A stretch of 64,000 nucleotides of DNA from NCBI RefSeq assembly GCF_028858725.1, contig NC_084769.1, positions 3,938,001 through 4,002,000 on the forward strand. Reading direction: 5' to 3'. Every line of letters starts with the position of its first letter. Position 1 is the stretch's first letter. The position numbers were made by a program, and so were the translations under genes. The stretch is from Colius striatus (Eukaryota; Chordata; Aves; Coliiformes; Coliidae). Below, piece after piece: positions 47,139-58,539 of this stretch. The notes under the pieces were generated by a model. That model did not search any database, was not told the origin of the DNA, and saw nothing but the letters and a program-made list of their open reading frames with translations.

Positions 47139-50100
47139 TCTCACAAGCAAAGAAACTAATTTTTTAGAGAAATAATGCTTAAATTTAGATCTGTCATACA
47201 AATATGCCTATCATAGTTTATTCAGGTGCTTAGACTGTAGCTAAAATCCAACTGAAGGACACTGAAGGTGTTTTAAAACCATGTCACCTAATTTTAAAGC
47301 TAATCACCATTATGAGATTCATCATTCATTCCCTTACTAACTATTCTAAAAGTGAAGGGTAGATGGGCTTTAGTTCAACATTGAGGTATAATTCTCATTG
47401 CACGTTAAGATGGTTTCAGAACACCACAGTGCAGATTAAAAACCAGAATTTATGTTTAGCTCCTATCAGTGGCTAATACACAATGTTAAGAAAGTATGTC
47501 TCTTTTATAAATATTTCACTCAAATTAGTAAAAGAAAGGTCCAGCAAGAGCTACATCTATACTCAGATACGCATAAGAGCATCCCACAAAGATGGATGGT
47601 TTCTCTGCTTCCCAAGGGAGAGGTCCTGAGTTGTTACCCTAACCAGGGGCTTGGCAGCTCTTGAAGGCTGAAGCCTTGTGCTAAGATGTGCTGGAGCTCA
47701 GTCCACCCATGTGCTCCACAGATATGAGAGTAATTTTTGACACTGTGAGAGCTTTGTGCTCTCAATTCCATTTTGAAATGCTCCCACTGCCTATGGTGGA
47801 TCTGTATCATTCTCACCAGAGTCCTCTCATAACTCCAGAAGACAGAACAGTACTGGTGTCCTTCTCTTGGTCTTCCCAGAAGCAATGATAGTACTGATTC
47901 ATGCTCTTTTTGACTAAGAAAGATTTTGTGTCCTTGTGAGAGAAGTCTTAAGGAGGAGTCTCTTCTTTCACTGCTCCATTGCAAAGGTTGGAGAAAAACA
48001 ACAAAGCTCTGAAATGTAATGGTAACAGAAAATATTCATTTCAGGTTGAGTGGTGTCCAGAGTTGATTAAGGAAAGAAAGACTCGTGTCTTAAAGGCAAA
48101 GGCAATGCTGGGTATGCTGGTGTGTGCTCTTGAGGTGAAAGTTAGCACATCAAGACTGGCAGACTCAGATATTCTGTAGCATCTTTGTTTTTTCTCTTGC
48201 AGGTGGTGACAGAGTATAGAAATGGCCTGAGACCAATCAGCTTCAATAGATCAACTCCTTTTATCAGTTTTATGGTATGGAGCTTACTTAATATTGCATG
48301 AAACAAAGTAAATGCCTGTTAGGAAGAACTGGGTTACTACTAAGGTAACGAATGTGCTGCCTGATGTGCTACAACTCCTCTGTGTCTGTTGGTATTTAAC
48401 CACACCTCAGCATCAACTGGTATTTTTCTCTTTTCCTTCTTGGCTCCAGCTGTTCTGACCAAAGGACACTTTCTCAAATCAAACAGTTTTAAGTGCAATC
48501 TTTCCCAGCAATAGAAGCAACAAGTGTTTTTGATAGGAAAAAGTACAAGAAGAAAATATCTGTGGGCATAGATTTGGAAGGAGAATTTAAAATCTGGGCT
48601 GAATCTAACGCCCATTGCAATCACGGCAAGGTTGTCTTTTTAATGTCCATGAGATTTGGCCCGGGCCCTAGGTTTAATGTTCATCCAAGCTATTGCAATA
48701 AGCAGTTGTCTCTCAGTCTTCGTTTTGCCCATACATTTATTCAGATATAAATATTTTAAGATCTTTCCTCCTTTAAATTAATTTTCAGTTTTGTAGTAGA
48801 TCAATGGCAAGGGAACAAAATGATCATAGTAGAGATTGAGAAGAGATGGGCACTGATAGCTTTGATGGTGTCTCCAGCATTTTTTGACTGTTGAAAACAT
48901 TACATTTCCATTTAATCTGTATGCAACTGAGTCTGCTCTCATCCCCTATTTGTGCCCATCACAAGACTGTCACACATTTTGATACAGGAAGAATATTCTT
49001 ATGATCACTGAAATTGCCAAATCAAATTATGGCAATAGTAAGTTAATCCAGTATCCTGTCCTCCATCATAGTTACTGCCATAAATGAGCAGAGAAACCTC
49101 CTGGCTATGGAGCAACAGCATCTGTTTCTTTTTTTATACACTTTTTGTACTGTAAAGGTAGTTAATAGACATGCAAGAGTTTAATTGGGTTTTTTTTTGG
49201 GGGGGGGGGAATATTTTTAAGCACTTTGGCTCAGCAATGTTTTTGGTACAAAAATGAGTAAGTTCATTACTTATCTAGGAGAGGACCATGGACACAGTTA
49301 AATAGGCAGAAGCAAAGAAGTTTGGAAGAATTTCAGTTCCAGTTTACCCATGTTTTGCCTGGTAAGGCATGAGCATCCCTCCAAAAACAAAACCTCATCA
49401 ACAACTTATGAAGTAAGTTGATGAAAAAAAAAGTAACCTCTTGGTTCCTGCCAATACCAACAAACTGGAATATTAATAAAAATGGAATTTTACCCTTTCT
49501 ACAGAAATAGCTCAACATCCAGATCTGGACACAGTACCTACCAGTACTCCCCTCAGCCAGCAGGGATCCTTGTACTATAAAAATAGAATCACATTTCAGG
49601 CTTGAGTATATTACACAGCAGCAGTTCCTGTTGAGAACATCTCCCAGAATCCAGCTTGATGATTTAAAAAGAAAAAAGCCTGTCTAGTGCTGATTAATGG
49701 AAAGGCCTGGATATACTAGTGGCTCTGGAAAGCATCTCGTAATATTTGACAGACAAGATGTTTCTTATTCTGATGGGATTTGATCATTGTTTATGAAATT
49801 ATGTGAGTGACATAGCATCACTTCAAACACACTGTTATTTTTTTACTAAAATATTGCAGCTGGTCTAATAATTTGGATATTACAGTTCCTTATTTTGGCC
49901 ATAATTCACCAAATTCCTCCAGAGTTCTTATCATCATTTTCATTTATTAATATTTCTCATCAGAATTCTTATGAATGTTTCTCCACATTTGTTTTTCTTT
50001 TTTTAGAAAAAAAATCCTCTGAGTTAAACTTGTATTAGGTTTGTATTAATGCAAAACAAAGTAGTTGATTTATTTGAAATGGTGACATCATTTTATTCCA

Positions 50101-50764
50101 GTCTGTAAAGGTTTGCACTTTGCTTAAATTTCAGTGCCCTCACTGACTTCAACAATAATATTTCCAGCTTAACATGTGTCTGTTTTTCTAGCTTTGTATA
50201 TGCCTATTTAAAATACCTAGAACCCACCAACTTTTTTGTCTCTACATGTACCTATAGCTGTCCTCAGGCATGGGTGAGCATACACGTATATTCCTCATTT
50301 TCCCATGATCATTTCTGCTTCTTTGCCTTCTCTGCTTCCACAGCAGGTACTAGTTAGCTAATGTAATTAATTGAAGCTTTCTAAACACATTTGAGGGAAA
50401 TATTTACAATAACTTACTTATTAATGAAAAATGTGACTTAGGGAAAACATAAAAAGCATAGAAGGAAATGAAAACTAAGAATTGTAATGGTCAATCTCCA
50501 AATTACTATGAAAGAGAAAAACAAGCTCAGAACCAAGATAAAAGTAGCTCGCTAATACTTGGATGGATGGGGAACATACTTTTGCTGTGAAGGGAGAATA
50601 CAAACCTGTCCTGAAACAGAACCAGAGGGGGGTTTCAAATACCATCATTTGCTCTACCGTAGATCAAGACCAATCACTTACTAGCAATAGCAACTTAGAC
50701 TGCAACGAAAACTGAGGACTCACCTGGAGAAAGTAGGTGAAGATCCATCCTTCCTGAAAAGAAA
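47139..50764. other. Non-coding unique sequence
   Basis: About 3.6 kb without a recognised gene. A minus-strand frame 47,984-47,634 (116 codons) is open but matches nothing known to me. A candidate conserved stretch at 48,590-48,770 holds CTAACGCCCATTGCAATCAC, the 10-bp palindrome GGCCCGGGCC (48,658-48,667) and GCTATTGCAATAAGCAG. A T9-G11 junction lies at 49,190-49,209. Confidence 0.5.
49190..49209. repeat. T9/G11 homopolymer junction
   Basis: A run of nine T is followed directly by eleven G. It is unstable simple sequence and a common site of assembly error. Confidence 0.9.
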
Positions 50765-51689
50765 GGGGAGGAGTGGCTTTAGAGATGGCTTTTTTAAACA
50801 AAGAGCTGCCATTAGCTTCACCTGTAGCTGACAGGGCTGATGCCAGTCAATTCTAAGACAGACCTGCAGCTGACCCCAATCTGGCCAATTAGTGACTGTG
50901 ATTAACATATTGGAGAAGGGGAAGAAGTTGCTGGGCAGCAGCAACAGGGAGTGAGAATCTAAAAATGACAGGTCAGAGGAGAAGGAGGTGAAGGAGGGTG
51001 CTTAGGCCCTGGAAGAAAGACTCCCTGTGACTTGTGGTGCAGCCCATGGTGAGGCAGGTTGTTCCTCTGGGAAGCAGAGACCCACTGGCAGCCCGTGGAA
51101 GAGCCAGAGTGGGTGGCTGCCTGAAGGAGGCTGTGACTTTGTGAGAAGCCCATCCTGGAGCAAGTTCCTGGTAGGACCTGGGAACCCATGGAGAGAGGAG
51201 CCCACGCCAGAGCAGGTTTGCTGTCAGGACTTGAGATCCTGTAAGGGACCCAGGCTGGAGCAGTCTCTGCCTGAAGGACTGTTCTTCCATGGATGACCCA
51301 CTTTGGGGCAGGGTGTGAGGAGCTGCAGTCCGTGGGAGGCCTCATGCTGGAGAAGTTTGTGCGGGACTGTCTTCTGTGGGAGGGACTCCACAGTGTAGCA
51401 GTGGGAAGTGTGAGGAGGCAAAATCCATCTGTAATGAACTGACTGCAACCTCCATCCAGGTGTTTTAAGACTCAGTTTTATTTCTCACCTCCCTGTTCTT
51501 ATTGTTCCTTTAACAAATCAAACCTTTTTCTCCCACATTGAGTCTCTTTTGCCCATGATGTAATTGCCAAGTGATCTCTCTGTCCTTATCTCAACTCACA
51601 AATTGCGCATTATATTTCTCTCTCTCTCTTGTCCAGTTTAGGAGGGGGAGTGATATTATGACTTGATACCTGGCTAAACCACCACAACA
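50765..51689 (+). mobile_element. Solo LTR of an avian endogenous retrovirus
   Basis: About 925 bp resembling, along its whole length, the long terminal repeats of a retrovirus-like family common in bird genomes. Landmarks in order are a GTGGCTTTAGAGATGGCT block near the 5' end, the AGGGCTGATGCCAGTCAATT region, a degenerate promoter region AACATATTGGAGAAGGGGAA, a GC-richer block of CCTGGAGCA-type modules (51,048-51,390), TTTTATTTCTCACCTCCCTG with an altered polyadenylation-type AACAAATCAAACC, CTCTTTTGCCCATGATGTAATTG and an end in ACCACCACAACA. No gag, pol or env sequence flanks it, so it is a solo LTR left by recombination. The 5' boundary is uncertain by about 40 bp, and I could not find a target-site duplication. 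Confidence 0.85.
51048..51390 (+). repeat. Degenerate tandem modules inside the LTR
   Basis: The GC-rich middle of the LTR is built of imperfect 35-60 bp modules. They share words such as CTGGAGCA(G), GGACT and GTGGGAGG(G)AC (for example near 51,154, 51,253 and 51,378). Families of this LTR type carry variable numbers of such modules, and this copy seems to keep several heavily diverged ones. Both strands are open here (minus-strand frames up to 128 codons), which is an effect of composition and not of genes. Confidence 0.6.
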
Positions 51690-52825
51690 GGCAAATGTAG
51701 ATACTGTGTGAATGAACAGACTGTTGCGGGCTGAACATGATCGATTCTATGTGGGGAGTCACTATTTATCATTGAGAAACTGAAAAGCAATGGATATGGC
51801 CTGTTTGTGCAGTGGGGATAAAGGAAGAGAGATTTGTTTAGTCCTGGTTTTACAACAGTAAGATTTGGATTAATTTATCACGGAAGTTCAGTGGAGATGT
51901 TTGGTCCATAAAGGGAGGCAAGGCAAAGAGTAAACTATGGAGTAAATATAATTGTCTGGAAAGCTGTGGTGTAATAGGAACAAAACTAGAAGAGCTTCCT
52001 CATCTGCCTTCCTTGAGCCATTGCATTAAGCCTAGCTCCTGCTTCTATCACTACATAAAATTCTCACCAGAGCTCAGTCAGAAAGAACTATATGTAAATA
52101 TATATCTTTGGCTGAAATATAGCAGAAGTTGTACAAACCCCAGCATGCTAACATCTGTCACAGCTACTTTACATTAAGATTTTTCAGAAACTTGTGCTAC
52201 AGCTCAGCCATCAGATTTGATTTTCCTATCACCTTGAACACCTAAAAAGATTTTGGAGGAGCATATATATATTAATAAAAAAAAAAGTCATGTATTTAAA
52301 TTTAAAGTGATATAATTCCTGTTGGTTGAATCCTGATCCAGCTCATACTTAAACATGTGTTAAACTTCACTCGTATAAACAACCTCAGAATTGACAGCAG
52401 GGCTTCAGGATGCTATTTTGTGACTCTGAATATTGAAGCAAAATGTGACTGGTTTAAAAATACCCATCGGTCTAACCAGCACAGCACAATGCAAAGTGTG
52501 TCAGTCCACTGACAGAGAGGAAAAATGTATGTAGAGCATTGCTTTTGGTGAGCAAGAATGACAATGAGGAGGACTAATGTCATTCAGAACGTTGCTCACG
52601 GATGAAGATGTTGGTATTAGCTCTTGCTCGTGCCACTGCTCTCGGTGACGATGGCCGTGACACACAGCTCTTCCTTGGTGATGCGATAGAGGCAACAGTG
52701 GGGATAGAGATGGAAATGTAGGAAGCAACTATAAGCAATACCCATAGGTAAAGATTATGAAAACACATTTAGTAGTTACAGCTTCTTCAATCTATCGGCT
52801 ACATAAAAGGCATTTAAAAAAGAAA
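51690..52825. other. Non-coding unique sequence
   Basis: About 1.1 kb without genes. It holds small TATA-rich patches (52,090-52,103 and 52,264-52,272) and an A10 run near 52,278. Short minus-strand frames near 52,501-52,768 are not supported. Confidence 0.6.
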
Positions 52826-53049
52826 CCTAAATACATATTTAACCAATTGACCAGAATGGCACTTGAAGGAGTTTGAACATATTTTGAAAAATTGCCTAAA
52901 TACATATTTACCCAGTAGACTGGAACAGCTCCTTCAGAGCCTCTCTGGTCTCTTGAGTATGTAATACATGTTTTTTAAAGCTGCCTGACTATACGTTTAC
53001 CCAATAGACCAGAACAGCTATTAAGTAAATAATCCACATTATACAACTG
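52826..53049 (+). repeat. Degenerate three-unit tandem repeat
   Basis: Three consecutive units of 69, 89 and 66 bp begin at 52,826, 52,895 and 52,984. Each opens with a ~36-bp core (CCTAAATACATATTTA..., CCTAAATACATATTTACCC..., CCTGACTATACGTTTACCC...) that continues into an AGACC(A/T)GAACAG-type phrase, and each closes in TTG or CTG after an A/T-rich spacer. Cores 1 and 2 agree at 28 of 35 positions, and cores 2 and 3 at 28 of 36. The array resembles no satellite I know. Unit-to-unit divergence says it is old. Confidence 0.75.
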
Positions 53050-55321
53050 TCTATGATTCTTTTTTTTTTCCTATTCCTTTTAAAAGGTGATTTTAGGAAA
53101 ATGCAAAGAAGATTGAAAAGATGAAATAGAAGATATTGGCTAAGACTAGGAAGGGTCTGGAGACTGAAGTTTGTGTATGTAACGTGGTAGAAAATACCTC
53201 AGATCACTAGTGTGCTTTTGTGTGTATGTGTTGAAAGTACAGGGCATTGTCAAGTACATCAGAGCCTGGGGTGCTTAATATAGAAGATAGAACAGCAGTT
53301 GGGAGTTGGAAAGGTCTGGCAGTAGAGAAGGTGGGGGGGGGGGAAAGATATGAATCATAAATTCCCAGGAAGGATGGGTAAATCAAGCAGTGAATTCTGA
53401 GAAAGCCTAAAGATAGTACATGAAACACCATAAAAAAAATGAAGAAAGAAGGTTGGCATCATGGCATCTGAGACCCTGTGTATCAATACTTCAGCACATG
53501 ATATAGAAAAGGCTGCCCAGTTGAGTACAAATTGTGCTCTGCTTCTCAAACTTGCTCTAAACGAAAACCAGCAGACCCATTTGTTGAAGTATTAAGGACT
53601 GACCCTTTCTGTATTACAGAGTCAGAATGATATAGCAATCTGAATGATTTATTACATCTTCATATATGTTTAAAACCATCAAATGAATTACAATTAATAA
53701 TCAATTCTGCTTGAGATTATTTTGTCCTGTAAAATATTTCACTTCTGAAATCAAATTCATTAACACTTACAAATTTCTTTGTTATTCAAACAGGCTTCAG
53801 ACTGTTTTAAGATCCCATCAGAGCAAACCTTATTTTCTCTCTCTCTCTATCTCTGTGTCCTGCCACATACTGAGGGAAAAGCAACAGAAAGAGACAAATA
53901 ACGTTCATCTTTAAAAGTAACACTGTCACTTCTGTATTTACTCTTCTTTTTTTAAGTTTGAAAGCTCTCAACTGTTGAGGAAGCAAGGAAGACTTCTCAT
54001 ACCTTGCACAGAACTCCAGGTTGGCAAAAGATGAAAAATGGCCAGGAAGTGATGGAAAGCGATGAATAGAAGTTTTACTCCATGCAGATTGTTTTTTTCC
54101 ACTGACAAAGTTTCTCTTTCCTGACCAGGCCTCATTTTTCAGTGAAGTTTCTCTGCCATCCATACAGATGAAAAATCCTGCCCTATCTGGTTGGTCAGCA
54201 GACACAGACGTGGAGGCACAAGGTAAGACACAGTCTGTACCAGGTAACAGAGGTCTCACAAATGTGTTGGATTAATGTTCTCCCTGGGGTAATTCCTCCA
54301 GCTGAGAAGCTGAGTAAGCCTGCCTGGGTGAATCACCCTCCTGCATGGATTTTACAGCTTGGAGCACTTCACTGCAAGAGCTGTTGCGTGCAGCAGAGGA
54401 AGCAATAGTGAGGAAAAGAACACAGTGAAAGATGAACTTCAGGACACTTCACCTTTCCTTTATTTTTACTTCAGCTTTCATAGCTGAGGCCATAAAAAAG
54501 GTGCATAACAACCGTTGCTCATCAGTTCAGTGTCACTGGTGATGCAGCCAGCAAGAGGCTTTTGGCTATTGTGCTATTTTACCTCATTAAACCCTTAACT
54601 ATATCAGACAAAGCTCATTTCTTCATTTATTTAATGAGCTACTGGATGTCATTAATATCATAACCCTGGATAGCACGTGGCTGCTTTCAGCCAAGAGCCC
54701 ACTGTCCTCACAGACCATGTACCACCAGAGTAAGCTGCCTGGCTGTGGCCTCTCCCTGCACATCCTTCCGTGGCTTAGGTTGGGACTATGTTTCCCACCA
54801 CTCACAAGCTTTCTTTGGAAGGCTCAATCCAAGGATATTGCAATACAACACCTCTGGAAAATGATCTGTACCCCACCTTCTGTTGTCCAGAGAGCCCATT
54901 AGCTGATTTCACATATACTACTAAACAATCATCAGCTGTTTTTTCAGTCACTACCAAATTCATCCAGGCTGTGACTCGGTCACTTATGGTTGAATGCATT
55001 TATACCCCACTACTACTGTACTCTACAGTTCCCATTTCTTGAGCTTTTTATCTGAGAATCCACTCTTCTAGAAACAGTAAACTGAAGGTGGTATTAATCA
55101 GTGAATCTATCTTATCCATAGAGTTTAGAATAAATACATATTTTTATCTATATCTAGATGGCTATTTGTTAAAGTAGGGCATTACTTTGGTTGTATCACT
55201 TCCAAACTCTCTATTCACTATTTAGCAGCCTTCCTGCAAGACACAAAATCCATTGTGTAATAATTTCTAGCAGACTGCAGGAGTGTAAAAGTAGACAGTG
55301 TTTCCTTCAAAAATGGAATCA
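53050..55321. other. Non-coding unique sequence
   Basis: About 2.3 kb without a recognised gene. It holds a 9-10 T run near 53,062 and an 11-G run at 53,333-53,343. A minus-strand frame 54,259-53,807 (150 codons) has no family signature. Its C-terminal part lies opposite CT dinucleotide repeats. Confidence 0.6.
53333..53343. repeat. Poly-G tract (11 G)
   Basis: An uninterrupted run of 11 G in a purine-rich context (AGAAGGTG before, AAAGATATG after). Confidence 0.9.
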
Positions 55322-55417
55322 TCTTTCACAGATGTAGATGTGTACTTGTTATGCCAAGATGAGACAGATGTGGCTCTATTCACTCAGGGACAGGTGCGGA
55401 GGAAGAAGAGATAAAAC
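55322..55417 (+). repeat. Dispersed repeat, copy B
   Basis: This is the partner of 46,981-47,070. TTTCACAGATGTAGATGTG, then ACTTGTTATGCC, GAGACAGATGTG and GGAGGAAGAAGAG line up with copy A with a few small indels, in the same orientation and about 8.3 kb away. Copy B is slightly longer through an insertion after CTCTATTCACT. The nature of the repeat is unknown. Confidence 0.6.
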
Positions 55418-57150
55418 ATTTGTAGAAAGTGTAAGCAACTGCATCTCTGTTGTTAAATAAATAAACATTCTGCCAAAAAGAAGGGGGGAGGGGGGGAGGA
55501 GAAAAAGTTTATTTGCTTATTTTTTTTCTCCAGAATGTTTATTTTAAGCTGCAGCTTAGCTGTGATTTATTCAGATTTCTGTTTCAGTATCAATTTAAAT
55601 TTGTAATATGTATTCTATATATAAGCAGCTGCTTGTGTAGAGCACGGGGAAGCTGCACTGGCACACACCAAGAGCGTGTGTGCATGTACATGCACACATA
55701 CTCACAGGTAGCACATACAAAGTAGACTCAAAGGCACGTGCACAGAGGCTGATCATAGGTAAATATTTTATTAATAGAGTAAGGCTTTATGTGTGCATGG
55801 AAGGAAGGTGGGAGGAAGAAGAGAAACAGATGCTTTTTTGTCTGTCGGGGATTAAGCCAGTTCAAGATCCGAATTGCAGGATGGAAGCTGATGACTGTGG
55901 AAATGCCTAATTGTCCTTTGACTGCATGGATACTAACAGGAAACCTCCACACACAGACTTCCACAGCTATCCTTGGAGAAAAGGGGAAAATGGTTTGGAC
56001 CATATGAAAGAGCTTTAAACTGGATTAAAGCTGGCTCCTGAGATAAGAGCTCAGGCGTGACTGAGGAAGAGGGTCTACAGCAAGGCAGATTGGTGCTGGA
56101 GGTGACCACAGGAGGAGCACAGAGCAGAACTGGGACAGGAGGTGAATCAGGTGTTGATAGATTTATCATGTTACTCCTTTCTATCTGTCTCATTTTGTTT
56201 TTCTTTCTTCTGTTAGTCTTCAGCCCAAGCTTCCTGTGAATTTGCCAGAGGAATGGCCAACTCAAGATATACTTGAAAGCACTGTGACTTGCTCGTCCAG
56301 ATAAGGTAGGAATGCACAGCAGGGACATGAAAAGAAAAAGCCACCTCAACAAAGAGGTGATGGGCAGATCATAGCAGCAGCTTGTCCTCTAACCACAAGA
56401 AATCACCATGAATGGGTTTCAAACACCTAGAACTACCGTATTTCCTTTGGAGTCTACTGTTTTCTCCACATCCTTAGACTTGGGAGCCATCAATGAAAAC
56501 TTTGCGATGAAAAGAGGAATATTTTGTCAGTTAGTGTATATATAGTACTCCTGATAGCCACTGTAGACTTGGGAGGCTGGATCCACATTTTCTAGTCATG
56601 AAGAGAATTTGTAGTAGTCATAAATTGTGGAAAAAAAGTAGCCAAGGGAGGCTTTATCCTGTAAGAGAAGGCAACTAAACTTTGTCCTGACCTCCTCTCT
56701 CCTGGAGCACAGACTCGTTGCTCACTGGCCAACTCCTCCTTGCCAGGAGAGTCCCTCTGGGTCACAGATTTTTTTACATTAACCAGATTTCAGGGACTCT
56801 GCGTGAGGTCACCAAGCAGGCAGAGACCAGGAAGTAGGAGCCTGGAGATGTTTATCCCAAGCTTTCACTACATCACTTTGGACAGCCCATGTGTTCCGTG
56901 CAAAATTGCTCTTCAATAGAGGGTCCTCAGATCCCCCTGCTAGGGCTCACTGAGGTCCATATTGCTGATTTGGTGCCTAACTTGATGCTCGTTTGCAAGC
57001 AGGTTCATTAAAAAAGGCAGATTCCAGGGTGTCAAGGGCCTCGTTCCTCCCAAAGGCAGCGAGTGAGAATAAGTGCAGAGGAGAGGAGAGGCAGTGTCAT
57101 AAAGCCTGGATGAAGCTGGATTCGTTTTCTTTGAAATATTTGAGCGAGCT
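55418..57150. other. Non-coding unique sequence
   Basis: About 1.7 kb without a recognised gene. It holds a G-rich run AGGGGGGAGGGGGGG (55,482-55,497) and a 22-bp palindrome (listed separately). Overlapping frames on both strands near 55,680-56,352 are not supported. Confidence 0.6.
55677..55698. repeat. 22-bp perfect palindrome
   Basis: Alternating purine-pyrimidine sequence centred on TGCATGTACATGCA. All 11 base pairs of each half match. It sits in a TG/CA-rich context (GAGCGTGTG before, ATACTCACAGG after). Confidence 0.85.
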
Positions 57151-57299
57151 GGGGGAGGGAGGAGAGCAGGGACCATGGCAATGGTGACTGAAGGAGGAGT
57201 GAGGATCCACAGCTGTGAGGAGGACCGGGAAGAGGAGGGGGAGGAGAGGCAGGGATGGAGAGAGAAGGATGATGTGATTTAACCAAAAAAAAAAAAAAA
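57151..57299 (+). repeat. Purine-rich tract ending in poly-A
   Basis: About 125 bp of strongly purine-biased plus-strand sequence (GGGGGAGGGAGGAGAGCAGGG, GGAAGAGGAGGGGGAGGAGAG and similar words) is followed by A15 (57,285-57,299). Such strand asymmetry can form triplex or quadruplex structures. The poly-A end could suggest a retrocopy, but no gene-like body precedes it. Confidence 0.65.
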
Positions 57300-58539
57300 G
57301 TAGTATTAATCACAGCTCCAGAACAGGAATCAGGGTGGGAATCAGCAGCTGGGAGAGGGAAAGAAAATGGAAAAGATTATTTTTCATTTGAAATACGTTT
57401 CTTCAATCATAACTCTGCGTGGAAGTGGGTGTTTGCAGCTGGGCACAGAAGAGTGGTCGGTGATTAGAGCAGGAACATTTTAACCAGAACAAGCTCTGAA
57501 GTCAGCTGGGGTTCTACACAGAGGTAGGGGCAGGTGGGGGGCTCTGTGGCCAAAAAAAAAGGTGTCATTGCCAAGGGCTGTCAGTGTAAAACATGCCTGT
57601 GTAATGCTTCTGTGCAGCATGGCTAGAGAAGTATTTTATTTCTATGGCAGGACACGGAGCAAGAGACACATTTGAAAGGGAAGTCAAATGACTTTTATAC
57701 TTCTACAAGCTTGTCAGCTTAAAGATTTCTTCTTTTTTTTTCTTCCTCTGACTCTTGGGGTGAAGGGTAGAAAAAAAGAGTAAGTTTATTCACCATGTGA
57801 GGGTTATTTTGAGGTTCATTTTTTGCATCCTGGCTTTTATAGCTTGACCAGTGAATGCAGCTTAACAAAAACATTGCCCTTTGTAGACTGAACATTCAAA
57901 GAAGACTTCACTCATTTAAGTCCAAATGTGAGACTCTACTTTGTTTGAAATCCAGGAATCATACAAAAACAATCCAGTTACTGGGGGCATTGTGTTAATT
58001 CTCACGAAGTCTTGAGGGGTAAAGGCCGTATGCTGTTTAGTGAAACTCAAGGAATCTTCCTTTCAAAAGAACTCTTTACATACATCCAGCCTTGCATGTG
58101 TGTCAACAGGAGGAAGAGGAAGATAGGAGTGAGAAAGTAGACCCTGGTTTCGCTCCCCAGTGGAGCTGATAGTACCAAGTATGTCACAACAATATTGTAA
58201 CTTCCTTTACATTTATATTTTCTACACCCAAGCACTGATTTGCTCCTTATTTAAGCAACATTTTCTTGATAAATTAAAAAAGCAGCAATAGCCATTACTG
58301 CAGGCTATATACAGCCTCTAATATCACTTAAGCATATTACAGAATATAATATCTGGTACTTAACGACTAACTTGCATATGAAAGCTCACATAATGTCTCA
58401 TAAAACCCTTAAAATGGCTTCAGTTTAAGAGTCTCTTTAAAAAAAAAAAAAAAAAAAACACCTTCAGGGAATATTGTAAATGAAGTAGCACTCCAGCCTT
58501 AGAAGAAAAAAATTCACACACTTGCAGAAATTTTTAATA
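57300..58539. other. Non-coding unique sequence
   Basis: About 1.2 kb without genes, interrupted by small A and T runs and a 20-A run (58,439-58,458). Confidence 0.6.
58439..58458. repeat. Poly-A tract (20 A)
   Basis: An uninterrupted run of 20 A. It is the longest homopolymer in the window. No transposon or retrocopy body is recognised upstream. Confidence 0.95.

Noticed and set aside
47634..47984. 116-codon minus-strand frame
   Set aside because: Looks somewhat protein-like but matches no family I know. Overlapped by a plus-strand frame.
50959..51345. 128-codon Pro/Ser-rich minus-strand frame
   Set aside because: Lies antisense within the LTR's GC-rich module block and is explained by repeat composition.
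53807..54259. 150-codon minus-strand frame
   Set aside because: No domain recognised. Part of it lies opposite CT dinucleotide sequence.
57285..57299. A15 as a possible retrocopy tail
   Set aside because: The sequence upstream is a purine tract without any gene-like body.
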